A program made the translations under genes and the position numbers. Positions 33,600-44,308 of a DNA stretch of 64,000 nt are shown here, piece after piece. Each line of letters begins with the position of its first letter. Positions within the stretch are counted from its first letter, which is position 1. Source of the stretch: Paramarasmius palmivorus (taxonomy: Eukaryota > Basidiomycota > Agaricomycetes > Agaricales > Marasmiaceae); the NCBI GenBank assembly GCA_037176845.1, contig JAYKXP010000187.1:1-64000 (forward strand), given 5' to 3'. A model generated the notes under the pieces. That model saw only the letters and a program-made list of their open reading frames with translations, was not told where the DNA came from and made no database searches.

Positions 33600-36000
33600 T
33601 GAGTGGTGCTGGCATTCTGTCTTTGACCTACTGACGACGCTTTGGGCCATAACAGCTCAATGTCAGCTCCAGGGACTGTCGCACCGTGTCCTCCGGATTT
33701 TAATGGATGCTGGAATGCTCGTACCTCGACACACAAGGACGAAGGAACTCCCCCACACAACTCGAATGATCACTTTCCACTCCTTTCCACTCCTGCGCAG
33801 GCATTCATAATTCAGCCAACCCATGACACTCCATAGTGGTGCTTGGTACACTTTTTCCTTCCTAGATTCAACAGTCTCGGAATCCCCGTACTCCACTCTA
33901 CCGGTACGGTGATTCCATCGTCGAATCCAAGGTCTGCATGGGATCTTTACACTGTACCTACCAGCAGTATTTGCAAATAATAACACCTGACAGTCTGTGG
34001 TGCGGGTGTACTGCCACCGCATAGGGCGCCCACACCATTCGCCTCCGAAATCCGACGTTCCTGGAACTATCGCACTTCACCGTGCAGGTATGGGGATTCC
34101 ATTCTCCCAGGAGCTACCACCAGTGCTCACCAGTTCGACACCTGGCACTGTCCATGGTGTGCCTGCACTGGCCTGACGCAGTGCGTCGACTCCATTCCGC
34201 TTCGAAACTCGCAGTTCGCGGAATCTCCGCACTCCGAGGCGCTGGTATCGCGATTTCATCACTGAAAAATCGCTCCGCGTGGCATCCTCTCACTGCAGCT
34301 ACCACCACCAATACAACGCCTGACGGTATCCATGGTATGCCTGCTCTGGTCTACTGTAGTGTGTCAACACCATTCCTCTCCGAAACTTGATGTTCTCGGA
34401 ATTCTCGCGCTTTACTGCACTGGTACGGGTATTCCATCGTCGAAGGAGCTACCACCAGTATTCACCACTCCGACCCATGGCACTATCCATGGTGTGCATG
34501 CACTAGCCTGATGTGGTGCGTCAACTCCATTCCGGCTCGAAACTCGCTGTTCTCGGAATCCCTGCACTCCAGGGCGCTGGTATGGCGATTCCATTACTCA
34601 CAGAAAGGTCAGCCTGGGATCTGGCCAAATCAATACCTGACAGTGTCCAGGAGTGCCTGCACTGGCTTGCCGTAGTGTGCCGACACCGTTTACCCCCGAC
34701 ATTTGACTTCCTCGGTATGCTCGCACTGCACCCCGCCGGTGTGGTGATTCCATTTGTCGATACAAAGGTCAGCATCTGATTCTCTTACTGCAACTACCAC
34801 CATACTCACCAATCCAACACCTGACAGTGTCCAGGAGTGCCTGCACCGACTTGATGTAGTGCGCCGACACCGTTCCCGACCGAAACTCGAAGCCCCTGGA
34901 ATCCTTGCCCCCTTGCCTATTGGTAATGGTATTCCACCGTTGGTCGGAATGACAATGAAGAAATGGCGAACGTCACAGGAGCTTGCTATACCGGTGGATG
35001 GTGCTGCTGTACTCTCTGTCCGTGGTACACTGACACCATTGCGCTTCGAATATCCCCATTACCAGAATGCTCGTACCGTACGGCGTCGGTACTGGGATTC
35101 CACCATCGAACAAATGTTCTCACCGTGGGGTCCTCGCACTGTAACCACTACCAGTATTCGCAAATCCAATTTCCTCAAAGTCTACTTGGGGCAGCGACAC
35201 TGCTTTCGCATGGTGCGCGGATACAGTTCCCCGGAAAAACGAATGTTCTTGGAATATTCATACCCTCCACCATTGGGACTGATCCCACCGTCGTCATAAT
35301 TGTTCACAGGTACAATTCCACCCCATAAAAGTCCACAGGGAAGGCCAATGGATTGGTGTCGTGGTGCCGTCATACATCCTTCCCATGGTTTGTCGACACC
35401 ATTCCCTCCGAAACTCGACATCCGCGGAATCGTCGCACTCGGCGCTCTCGGTATGGCTATTCCACCATCAATACAAGGATCTCAGCGTTGGATCCTTGCA
35501 CTGCAACTACCACCAATACAACTCCGAACAGTGCTCATGGTGTCGATGTACTGCCTGGCTGTAGTGCGCTGACACCACTCCCTTCTGAAAGACGACCCTT
35601 TCGGAATTTTCGCACCCTGCGCTGCCGGTACTGGAGTTCCACCGTTGACAAAAACCAATTCAATGGCGATCACTGTGCTACCGCCGGAACGTTTGCACCC
35701 TACACTCACTATCTCAATTCCGGAATATGTACACCGGTGTTGTGATACCACACCCGTACGGTGCGCCGACACAGTCGTCCTTACAACCCACAGTTCGCGG
35801 AATGGTGGCACTGGTGCTGCAAATCTTCACTGCCTGTTGTAGGGTTGTGTAATTGCCTCCACGTGGTGCTACAGTTCTGCACCTTTCAATACCTAATGGC
35901 CCTGGAACGCCTGCATCCTCGCTCACTGGTACGATTATACAATCGTCGACAAGGTGCATTCATTTTACTCATACCCCACTTCATTTGTGCTAAGATTATG
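33600..36000 (+). repeat. Degenerate tandem satellite, ~160-185 bp period
   Basis: The core GGTAYGGNGATTCCA (often followed by TCGTCG) recurs near 33905, 34087, 34242, 34423, 34580, 34740, 34925, 35087, 35270, 35452, 35628, 35748 and 35930. Other parts of the unit recur in the same order between cores: CTACCACCA, CACCTGACAGTGTCC, CTGCACTGGCCTGA, GTGCGTCGACACCATTCC and CTCGGAATCC. About 13 units are recognisable, well diverged. Several open frames of 60-180 codons fall inside, but they follow the repeat and not a protein family. No gene is supported here. Confidence 0.75.
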
Positions 36001-36022
36001 ACATAACAGTATTTGAAAATTG

Positions 36023-39000
36023 CTATGAAGGTGTACACATTGCCAGTATCCGGAGACGATTCCATATCGACACAAAAACCTTTGTGAACAGGATAGCTCG
36101 GTTCTGTCGCATGTAACTGACTGCTTTCCGAATACGTCCTATCCCACTATTCCCACACTCTGCAGCACTCGAGTTAAGCTTGGACAGCTTGGCATTTGTC
36201 TCCGTGTATGTGGATAAAAGTGTCGCCGAAGAGCACTTTGTATGTCCTTTTGCATGAAAGCCATCGACAAGGAATTGTGTGCCGCTGAAGAACTCGGGCT
36301 CCCGTGTCATGCAGTATGGACCCAGAGCGCATGCAAAGTCGTAAATTACTCTTTTCGGGGCCTTTGGCCAGCGGGTGATCATGGCTGAAAAGACGTCATT
36401 TCGTCCTTCCCCCCGTGGTATGCAATGGAAACCGTAACAGATGCTATGTGTACACCATGCGCACATGAGCCCCCCTGTCAATCGGCGCTCGCCATATGTC
36501 GAGTAATATTTTGCACACTTGCCTCGGTCGCCACTCTTCTCGTTTCGATCGGGGTCACGGTCTCCGGTCAGCCTAGGATACTTTGGACGATGACGAATCT
36601 GCGGTAGCCCATAGCAACATCCGGTCTAGGAACTCTCAGTAACACTCTAACTGTTGAATCACTATCACCCACCCTTTGCCAATCGCCAACCTCGCTGTGT
36701 TCAAGGAGTGGCAGTGGGGGTATGGATCCCTTCTTCAGATCACTAAGAACCTCCTCTACCCGATTGATCATCCAGGAACACACTGCCATCATGGTACTTG
36801 TGTATCCTTGAAAAACACGCATTTCTGCCTCCAGGACCATGAGGACAGCAGGCACTTCCACCAAGCATGAGGCATTGTAAACTGTTGGGCAGGCTACGAG
36901 CGCCTTCATCAATGCTACTGCCTGCTCGTTGACCATTTGCACAGCCGATTCCTCCCCCGCCAGCTATCATCCCTCACTATCAGTCGACCAGCCATATGAA
37001 CATGATACAACCACTCACCTGTTCAAACAAGCAAAGGTAGCGTTGCCTCAAGTCCACGTCGTGTTTTCGGTTCTCATCTGGGGAAAAGAATACATGTTTG
37101 AATAGATTACCCAGTGGCAGAGCTTCGCGAGTCAAATCGGCGACGAGTAAGCCGAGGTCTTCACCTCCCACACTCGTTATTGAACCTCGCCTCGACTTGT
37201 TCTGTCGCACCCAATCAGCCAGTCGACTTCGGACGGTCTTACCCCTTGCAGTTGCCGGTAGCCATTGAGGCTTCACAGGGTACCTTCGATCTCGAACTGG
37301 CGCATCATCGTGCTCGTGGGTCGGCGGACATAATCCATCATTCAAATGCTTTTTGTTGAAGCCCGAAGTGACACCGTCAAAAATCATATTCTCCGGCTCA
37401 GTACCGCACTGTGGACAAACCATATCCTTGGCCAGATCCTGAATCGAAGCATATGCAAACCATGCCTCTCGCAGCAAGTCCTCTCCAACAAACTTCGAAC
37501 CTCGGCTCTCGTAAACGGCAGCCATTGCCTCGGTGAACGCGGTGAACGGAGTCACGCTCCTCGTGAAGCGATTCGTGTATTCATCCAACAGCTCATGCGT
37601 GAATAGCGCAGAGTTGTTGTAATTGAACAGTCCCAGTGATCGAGGATCAGGTCCAACTAAGCAATGTCGACGAGGTGGGCAAACTGAACAATGCTGTACC
37701 TCTATCGAACGAGAGACAGATCCAACCAGACCATATACGGTGCATTCTCGTACAAACTTTCCGAGGTTTGGGTTATACTCCACATGCGCCTTGCATGCCG
37801 ACCGTCCTTGTCCTGCCAATAACTGTATAAGCGCGGGGATCTCGGTATTGGGATTTGTACGGATGTAATGGACGGTATCAGATGGCAGCTGTGCCCATTT
37901 CGGAGGCATAATAGGAAGGTACGAAACTGAGCGCTCTTCATGCTGCCCTCCACTTAAATCATCCACTAGGCACTTGGAATCAGTAGCAGTCACCAACCAT
38001 TTTTGGGATATTCCTTACACATATATCCTTCAGCCCCTTGTGTATCTCCAACATCTCCGTCATCCCATTCTTGCTCAGCCTCCTCTGAAATACGCAGCAC
38101 TTCCCGGAGAAATGCCCGTGCAAATCCTATGTGTTCACATCGTGATCGGTCTCGAGCACATCTCCAAGTGCCCTGTCCATTGTCCAGCCCCTCGTAGGTG
38201 ACTATGGCGCGCCCCTTCAGTCCTCCACCGTGGCTCTGAACCGAAAAACGATTCAACCAGACATCTTCGTCACCCGTCATTTGCCTCCAAAACATTACCG
38301 TCTTGCCCTCTGATGTGGTGATCAGCAATTTACATGACTCGCAACACCACAGAGAAACTCACCTCGAAACCATAAATCTTCGTCCCTTCGGAATCTCTCA
38401 TCTCTGAACTCCACATAGAATAGCCGATGCACACACAGCTCATTCTTATCGCCGTCAGGGCACAGACACGTCAATTCCAACTTGGATCCCACATTCCTTG
38501 ATTCCAGGTGGTAGAAATGTTTCTGTGAAGGTTTGATCTCAGTACCCATGTGGAACTCCGGCATTCTATCACCCACCGTTGGTTCTCGTTGTCTAGCATT
38601 CCACCCCTGGACCACATAAATGTACCGCGCAATGCGGATGAACTTAAGGGATCCTGATTCCACCAGTAAGACATAGTCTTCAAAGGAGGCATCCGCGTCT
38701 TCAGACGCAACAAACGAGGCACGCTCGTCGCTAACACCAATCTCTATTCCTGCACTCTCCCCGCCAACCTCCGGTTCCCAGTTATCCCATTGCTCTTCTA
38801 CCCTTGCACTGTTGTCATTCATTGACACGTCTGCATCCTCTGTCTCTCCTCGCCTCCATTCGGCCACCACCTTGGAAGAGACCGCAACTTTGCGGCCTCG
38901 TCGTTGTCTGAGACGGCCTCTGTATGGCTTTTGCGGACTCGGCGTCTTGCGGATGTTGGTGAGGAGGGAGTGGCGTTCGCCAGGGTATGATATTTCTCCC

Positions 39001-39068
39001 TTCAGGTCTTCTCGACCGCCGGGATACGACCGCGGAGGTGTCTGCTGTCTTTTCAGGTGTGGGTACAT
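36023..39068 (-). CDS. KDZ transposon-associated CxC-type protein with transposase-like core
   Basis: Spliced gene of about 900 residues. The N-terminal exon (39068-38386) is basic, then acidic, and has a cysteine/histidine cluster (CLCPDGDKNELCVHRLFYVE). It joins across 50 nt to a segment with TWRCARDRSRCEHIGFA, a second SWIM-like cluster. After a further intron come a cysteine pair (HCSVCPPRRHC), then CPQCGTEPENMIFDGVTSGF, the hallmark of the CxC5/CxC6 clusters found with fungal KDZ transposases. The last exons read YSTYGERRLTGG, YDFACALGPYC, FLVDGFHAKGHTKC and NSSAAECGN, the YDxAC ... DxFHxxGHxxC ... AxE layout of the KDZ core. Introns near 36615-36661 and 36969-37019 restore the frame. 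Stop at 36023. It may be a domesticated or still mobile transposase. Confidence 0.75.
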
Positions 39069-39137
39069 CTTCGTGTTGGACTATTTGGCACAAATCCGTT
39101 GCTAAATTTTGTGACATGTGTGACATATCTCTCTTGA
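39069..39137. promoter_or_regulatory. 69 bp divergent intergenic region between genes E and F
   Basis: The predicted start codons of E (39068, minus) and F (39138, plus) face away from each other with 69 bp between. The 5' UTRs must be very short or overlap, so the two genes probably share promoter elements and may be co-expressed. I see no TATA box. Confidence 0.4.
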
Positions 39138-40648
39138 ATGGCACCTTGCACCTCCCCCCGCCGCTCACCTCGCAAAGCAACCAGTCTATCAATTGCTCCC
39201 AAAGCCCGACATTGTAACCGCTGCCCTGACAAACCTCTTCTACGAGAATGCAGCATCCACAGTGCCAAAGCAAAGAAAGCGGTGAGTATGATTTTACATT
39301 CACCACTCATCCTCGACGCTGACCTGTGCATTGGCATATCTCAGGCTCGTTCCTCAAATCAAGCTCCTACCCCCATTTTTATGTCAGAGGTAGAGTAACA
39401 TCCCTAGCTCGAATGTTCCCGCTTACTGACAGCAGGCATCAGAATCAGCCAGCAACAAACACTTCTAAAGACAACAGAGACTCTACGGTGCGTGTCTATT
39501 GTATACTCATAGCTACTTTTGTCGTCGATACAATGCTTCCTTGTCCTAGTACCGGGACAAGAAAAGCTCATGACTTCGCATTTTTTTCTTCAATACCCTG
39601 GTCTCACCGAGTGCTAAATCGCTGACTAATCAACCAAGGACTTTGTACTGGATCCTCGTCTTGTTGAAGAGGACCGTCTCCGAGATGCTGCTCGTCAAGC
39701 ATCTGCATCTGAAGACCTGTTAAGGAATGCTGCTCGCCAATCATCCCCCGAGGTACGTGAATCCTCATACTCCGCATGTCGTTTACTGATGGTGATAACA
39801 GGGAGCAGCTGAAGGCCAGATACAGAACCACATTCCATCACAGCTATTCCCGCCTAGTTCTCCCTTGCATGATCCTACGAGCGACCAGACCCTTATCAAT
39901 TTTGAAGGCGACCCAGTGCATGGCACACCACTCCGTTTTGTCAATAGCAACCCATCCGGCCTTTCAACACCTTCACGAGCCTCTTCTGTCACGGTTGCCT
40001 CTCAGAGTCAAAAGAAAAAGCGAATTCGTGTCAGTGGCAAGACACAACCTTTTGGGCGAGTCAAGGGTGCTATGCGCGGTGAACTGGAATGGAGTATGTT
40101 TTCTTCCTTGCTACGTTTGACGTCGAACTAATCTTTATGCCAGATATACCACGCCGCCGTGAACGGGAACAGTACGAGTCATCACGAGAATTACGCACCA
40201 AGTGCTTCAACGTTCGAATTGAACGGATAGTTCAACGAGTAAGTAATCAAGGCATGGTGCTCGGGTGGTTTGCTAATTTACCGCAATACAGTGCGAAGAA
40301 GTTGCAAGAGCCACGGGATGTTGGCTTTATTTCTCTGCACAACATCGCTTCTCCGACCATGGGTTCGTGCACTATGCATCTGATAGACTCCTATCTGATG
40401 GCGGGGACTTAATCAACGAAGTCCACACACTCCATTCCAACATGTACGATGCCCTGCAAAAGGCAACGATTCGCGACGTCGCGCAAGCCGAGATGGATGC
40501 AGCCAGGGCTCGAGAAGGTGAACAGGCTGCCCTCAAAGATGTCGCAGCACTCCAGGATACTGTAGCCAATAAAGACGTTGTCATTGAGAAACTCCGTGCC
40601 GTAGTTCTCGCCAATGGTCTCGATCTTGATTCGCTTTCAGATATGTAA
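39138..40648 (+). CDS. Gene F: uncharacterised protein with zinc-knuckle-like N-terminus and C-terminal coiled coil
   Basis: Seven exons. Exon 1 reads MAPCTSPRRSPRKATS and then HCNRCPDKPLLREC, a small cysteine cluster. Introns: about 39283-39343; 39392-39439 (acceptor GGCATCAG keeps the frame); 39488-39638; 39753-39801; 40094-40142; 40238-40291. Middle exons are polar and basic (SQKKKRIRVSGKTQPFGRVK). The last exon has CEEVARATGCWLYFSAQHRF, then DLINEVHTLHSNMYDALQKA and a heptad-rich tail (AAL..VAALQDTVANKDVVIEKLR). About 310 residues. Divergent from KDZ-type gene E, so possibly part of the same element. No function recognised. Confidence 0.65.
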
Positions 40649-40708
40649 AATTACTAGTCTACTACAATAATAAAAGCCCTTGCTCTACACTGTCAGCACA
40701 ATTCCAAC

Positions 40709-41277
40709 CTACTTGAACTTGTTCATCTGACGAGCGATAACACCGGCCAAAAACTTCAGTAGCAGGTGAAAATCTGCATGACTCGAGGTTGCATGGGCTT
40801 CACTCGCAACACATGCTGTTCGGAGGTGAGGTTGGGGGTTTGGTTCAGGTGATGGTTCAGGTGATGGTTCAGGTGATACCCTACATTCTGTACAAGGAGA
40901 AGTGGTTCTGCTGGTTGGTGTCGATCTAGAGCCAGTCGTTATCATGAATCCCAGTTCAGCAATTATATACTCACTGCGGCACCAGACTTCGATGTCGGTG
41001 TCGAGGGGGACACGCATTACTATCGTCTGTTTCTCTGCACAATCTCGAAGGTGGTGTTCCCTTCGCGCTCTGGATGCGCCTTGTAGATCCCGCTCGCAGT
41101 TTCTCTGACAACCGTTTTCGACGCATCCGTTCTCGCCCCGATTTGCGACACTCCTCAGCATTTCTTGTAGAACTCAGCCAGAGATATCAGAGAAACTATA
41201 CAGAAGGCTCACCTTTTGCGGTAATTTGCAGCCGATACTCTGTTTGAGGCACGGCGTTTTTCCAGACTGCGAACCAT
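40709..41277 (-). CDS. Gene H: small basic-region protein with SPEP repeat
   Basis: Three exons splice cleanly. Exon 1 (41277 on) reads MVRSLEKRRASNRVSAANYR; the intron is GTGAGCC...TACAAG. Exon 2 continues NAEECRKSGRERMRRKRLSE, and the intron GTGAGTATA...GGCTCTAG brings in STPTSRTTSPCTEC. Exon 3 holds three 12-bp tandem repeats encoding Ser-Pro-Glu-Pro (about 40849-40884) and a hydrophobic C-terminus. The N-terminus resembles the basic region of gene G next door and short basic proteins common in agaricomycete genomes. DNA or RNA binding is a guess from charge. About 155 residues, stop 40709. Confidence 0.6.
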
Positions 41278-41674
41278 TTCGAAGTGGAGGATGTTTTGTG
41301 ACGTAGCCAGCGGCTAAGCGATACAGCCCTTTGCCAAATAAAGCCAAGCAATGCCCTTCCTCCTTCCGTCGTCGTAGGACCTGCTTCCGCCCTGATGGGA
41401 GCTCACCTAGGCTGCAGAAATGCTTTCAAACACAGCAACAATCTCTGCCAGGTCTTTTTTCGCTTGATTCACTCCATTCTAATTTACTGACAACCTCACT
41501 CACAGCATTCAAAAGGATTTCGATTTGGTCTGGATTGGGAGGATGCCACGCAGGATGAGAAGACGTGCCAACACACCCTATGGAACATTCACCACATCCA
41601 TTCTATTGCCAATGTACTACCTACAGTTCCATATACATAACAATGGCCACCAGTTTCTACCTTTCGGCCTAATT

Positions 41675-42520
41675 TTACCCACTATACGTCCATGCTGCAG
41701 CTCCTGTGATACCGTCCACCGCCGCACGCCAGAGCTGCTGTTGGCACTTAAGATTTCCTTCATTGTACTGCTCCTTCAGGGTTCCATCGAAGGCCGCATT
41801 CTCCAAACTTTCCAGAGCGTCACTGATACGCATTAAACGCATATGTATCTTTGATGCTTCCTGATATGGTGGTGAGACACCCTGCTCCCTTGATATGAGC
41901 TCCGTGTAACGCTCAGCATCCTCATACAAGCGTTTAAACACCCGAGTTGGCTCTGCCGCAGGAGAGAGTGTTCTCAGAACGGAATCTTCTCCACCACACC
42001 AGTCCAAAAGCTTTTGTAGAATGCCGTCGAAGTATTGGGAAACTTTGGGACACCGCAGAAAAGCGACCATCTCATTTTCTATGCGCCGGATGTGCCAGAT
42101 GGGATCGCTTTCTTTCAGTCAATAAACATGCCTCAGTGAAAGATGATGACAACGTACTGGGCTTGGTGGTGGACAGCTGCCTGTCGTAGATTCCTACGGT
42201 GCATCTCCTCTTGATGACGCTCACGAGCCTCCTTCAGAGCCTTTCTCTGCTCCTGTCTAAACCAAGACCATTTAGCCAAGTCATTGACACCACAGCTCAG
42301 ATATATAAACGAACTCTTTGGCGTGGTGCTCTGCTGCCTGGCGCTTTCTTGCGGCTTTCCGTCGAGCTAGGATCTGTTCCCGCTGCCTGTAAGAGATGTG
42401 AGACCACCGGTAAAATTAACTTCATCTTGGAAAACTGTACCTGTCATAGTATTGCTTGGACTTTCGACAGATGGCCTGGCGCCGTGCCTCTGCGTTGGAA
42501 TATACTTTACGGCGTGGCAT
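41675..42520 (-). CDS. Gene G: basic N-terminus plus helical domain, uncharacterised
   Basis: Start at 42520: MPRRKVYSNAEARRQAICRK. Four exons, with introns near 42388-42440, 42260-42320 and 42105-42155, all in frame. The first third is strongly basic and heptad-like (REQILARRKAARKRQ, EQRKALKEARERHQEEMHRR), resembling a bZIP-type or nucleic-acid-binding helix. The rest is a predicted helical domain (RCPKVSQYFDGILQKLLDW, RVFKRLYEDAERYTELISRE, LESLENAAFDGTLKEQYNEG). The stop at 41675 gives about 235 residues. The MPRRK...RRQA opening is a recurring type of agaricomycete hypothetical protein. Same strand as H, K and E. Confidence 0.65.
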
Positions 42521-43186
42521 GTGAAGGTGAAAGAGAAGCGCCCACAACCTGCAGACAGACGCGCGCTGGTTCAAAGTTGCGAGGTCTCCACACAGATCCT
42601 CTCATTAAAGTCGATATTCAGCGACATGAGAGGTGCTGAAACTATGCCAAAGAATGATAGGTAGTGGTTAGTATCATTTACCTAGCCTGTCAGTACACCC
42701 TTTTCGGTGAGGACTCATAAAGATGCACAGCTCTGCCCTTGAGTGTATGTATGTACTCGATTGCATAGACCGCCTTACAATCGATGGTCTCACCGTTTCA
42801 AAATCCATAATTTTTTTTTGTAAGGTCTTTGTCAATGGCCATATGAAGACAGGCTATTCAGTTACGTCGAATTCTCGCATGAAAATATTCAAGAATTTTT
42901 TTTTTCGTGCCGCCACTTAGTCACGACAACCCTCTGCGGCCATCCAGGGCTCATATTTGCCCACAATAGTACTAACATGATATTTAGTAGCGTAGAACAA
43001 CACTATCTTGACATGGATCTCAGTGGACAGCCCCGGGAAAGCGTGAAAGCACAGGCATTGGATTCCAAAGTGCAGTAGTGATAACAGTGTGACACGACAG
43101 TGTTGTTGACTATTAGAGCAGTAGCTAGATACATAACGATCCATATGTATTGAGAACCAGTCTGTGGTAGAGTCGACAGCGTGCAT
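42521..43186. other. Intergenic, no gene seen
   Basis: Contains T-runs (about 42811-42819 and 42896-42905) and only short frames without protein-like composition. It lies between the start of G and the stop of K, so it should hold the promoter of G and the 3' end of K. Confidence 0.4.
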
Positions 43187-44303
43187 TTAAAATTCAGCAG
43201 TCCACCCGCATGCAGCGTGACCGAGTCCATCTACAACAGCATCCTGAAGGTCTTCCGCAGACAGTGTTCCTCCGCACAGAGGGCACTCGGTCGTCTGTTC
43301 ACGGGGCGGATAATCCCACAGAAATGACAGGTCTGCATCCGGGTGAAACAGTAGGTGGGCCAGGTACTCGGCCACTTCACTTCGATCGTGATCTAGCCGG
43401 TAACTTGCGTCAGCGCATCTGTATCTCCAAGACCTGATAGACACTTACTGAGCCATTTAGCCAAAGACAGGAGCGCCGTTACAACGGCATCTCGTGCAAC
43501 GGGGGTTATTCCTTCAAGCTGGTCTCGGAGCACTTCGATTTGAATTTCTGGGATAGGTTGAGTACTCATAGATCGATAATGCCAAGTGATTCTCGTACCG
43601 TAGGCAATCGTATGTGCAGTATCAATGGTCAACCAACTGAAGAAGTCATGCGGGTACTCTCTCTCCTGCTCTGCTGGGTTTGGTTGAGACCCCTCTGGCC
43701 CAGATGACATCGGCTGAACGGTGGTAGAATCGTCCATCACGAGAAAAAAAACGCCTGTAAAATCGTCAGCACATGGTTGTGACTTTCTCCCAAAGAGCTT
43801 TGATCCAACCTGCTGTAGTTTGAGGGTGTACAGTGACTGGGTTCTTGGAGAAGACGAAACTGGAGGAAAGATACGGTTGCACTCGGGATTAGTCACCAAG
43901 CACATGACTCGGGCTTGTGCGTGTGCTTGTGCGTCACCCGTAGTGAATAGACCGCGAGTCTTGTACTCAAACCTAATATTCTATCCATGAAAATTTTTAA
44001 TGGGTCCTGAAGGCATGCAAATGAAGAAATACTTACTGTTTAAATTCATCTTCGTTGTTGCAGACTACAAAAGCAGCGGAAAAGAATTTCCAAATGTTGT
44101 GATACGGCGCGTGATAAGACAGGTGTGACGCACTCCTTTTGCCCCTCAACCACGATGGGGCTCCTAGAAAAACTTTCAGGTGAGACTCCTTCCATCGTAA
44201 CATAGTTATCGGATGCTGATATACGGTAGAATGTCCCATCGCTAGCTCTGGAGACCTTGAAACTATTCACCAACGTGAGTTTTTTTTTTTTTTTCGGGGC
44301 CAT
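43187..44303 (-). CDS. Gene K: uncharacterised protein with C-terminal CPLCGG zinc-like motif
   Basis: A minus-strand frame begins MAPKKKKKLTLVNSFK at 44303; the Lys run comes from a 14-base homopolymer. Candidate introns at about 44220-44260 and 43978-44035 (GTAAGTATTT donor) join KESHLKVFLGAPSWLRGKR, YHNIWKFFSAAFVVCNNEDE and MCLVTNPECNRIF into one frame. That frame continues through VFFLVMDDSTTVQPMSSG and WLTIDTAHTIAYGTRITWHY. Near 43450-43395 another junction, which I could not place exactly, leads to the last exon (SEVAEYLAHLLFHP, CPLCGGTLSAEDLQDAVVDG, HAACG). The C-terminal Cys pairs could bind zinc. The model may instead be two genes. No family recognised. Confidence 0.45.
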
Positions 44304-44308
44304 GCGCT

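Noticed and set aside
34754..35745. Open frames of up to 181 codons within the satellite
   Set aside because: They follow the repeat units in several frames and strands at once and show no family-like sequence.
33600..36000. Reading the ~170 bp satellite as a centromere
   Set aside because: The period alone is not evidence; the array is short, diverged and close to genes, and there is no chromatin information.
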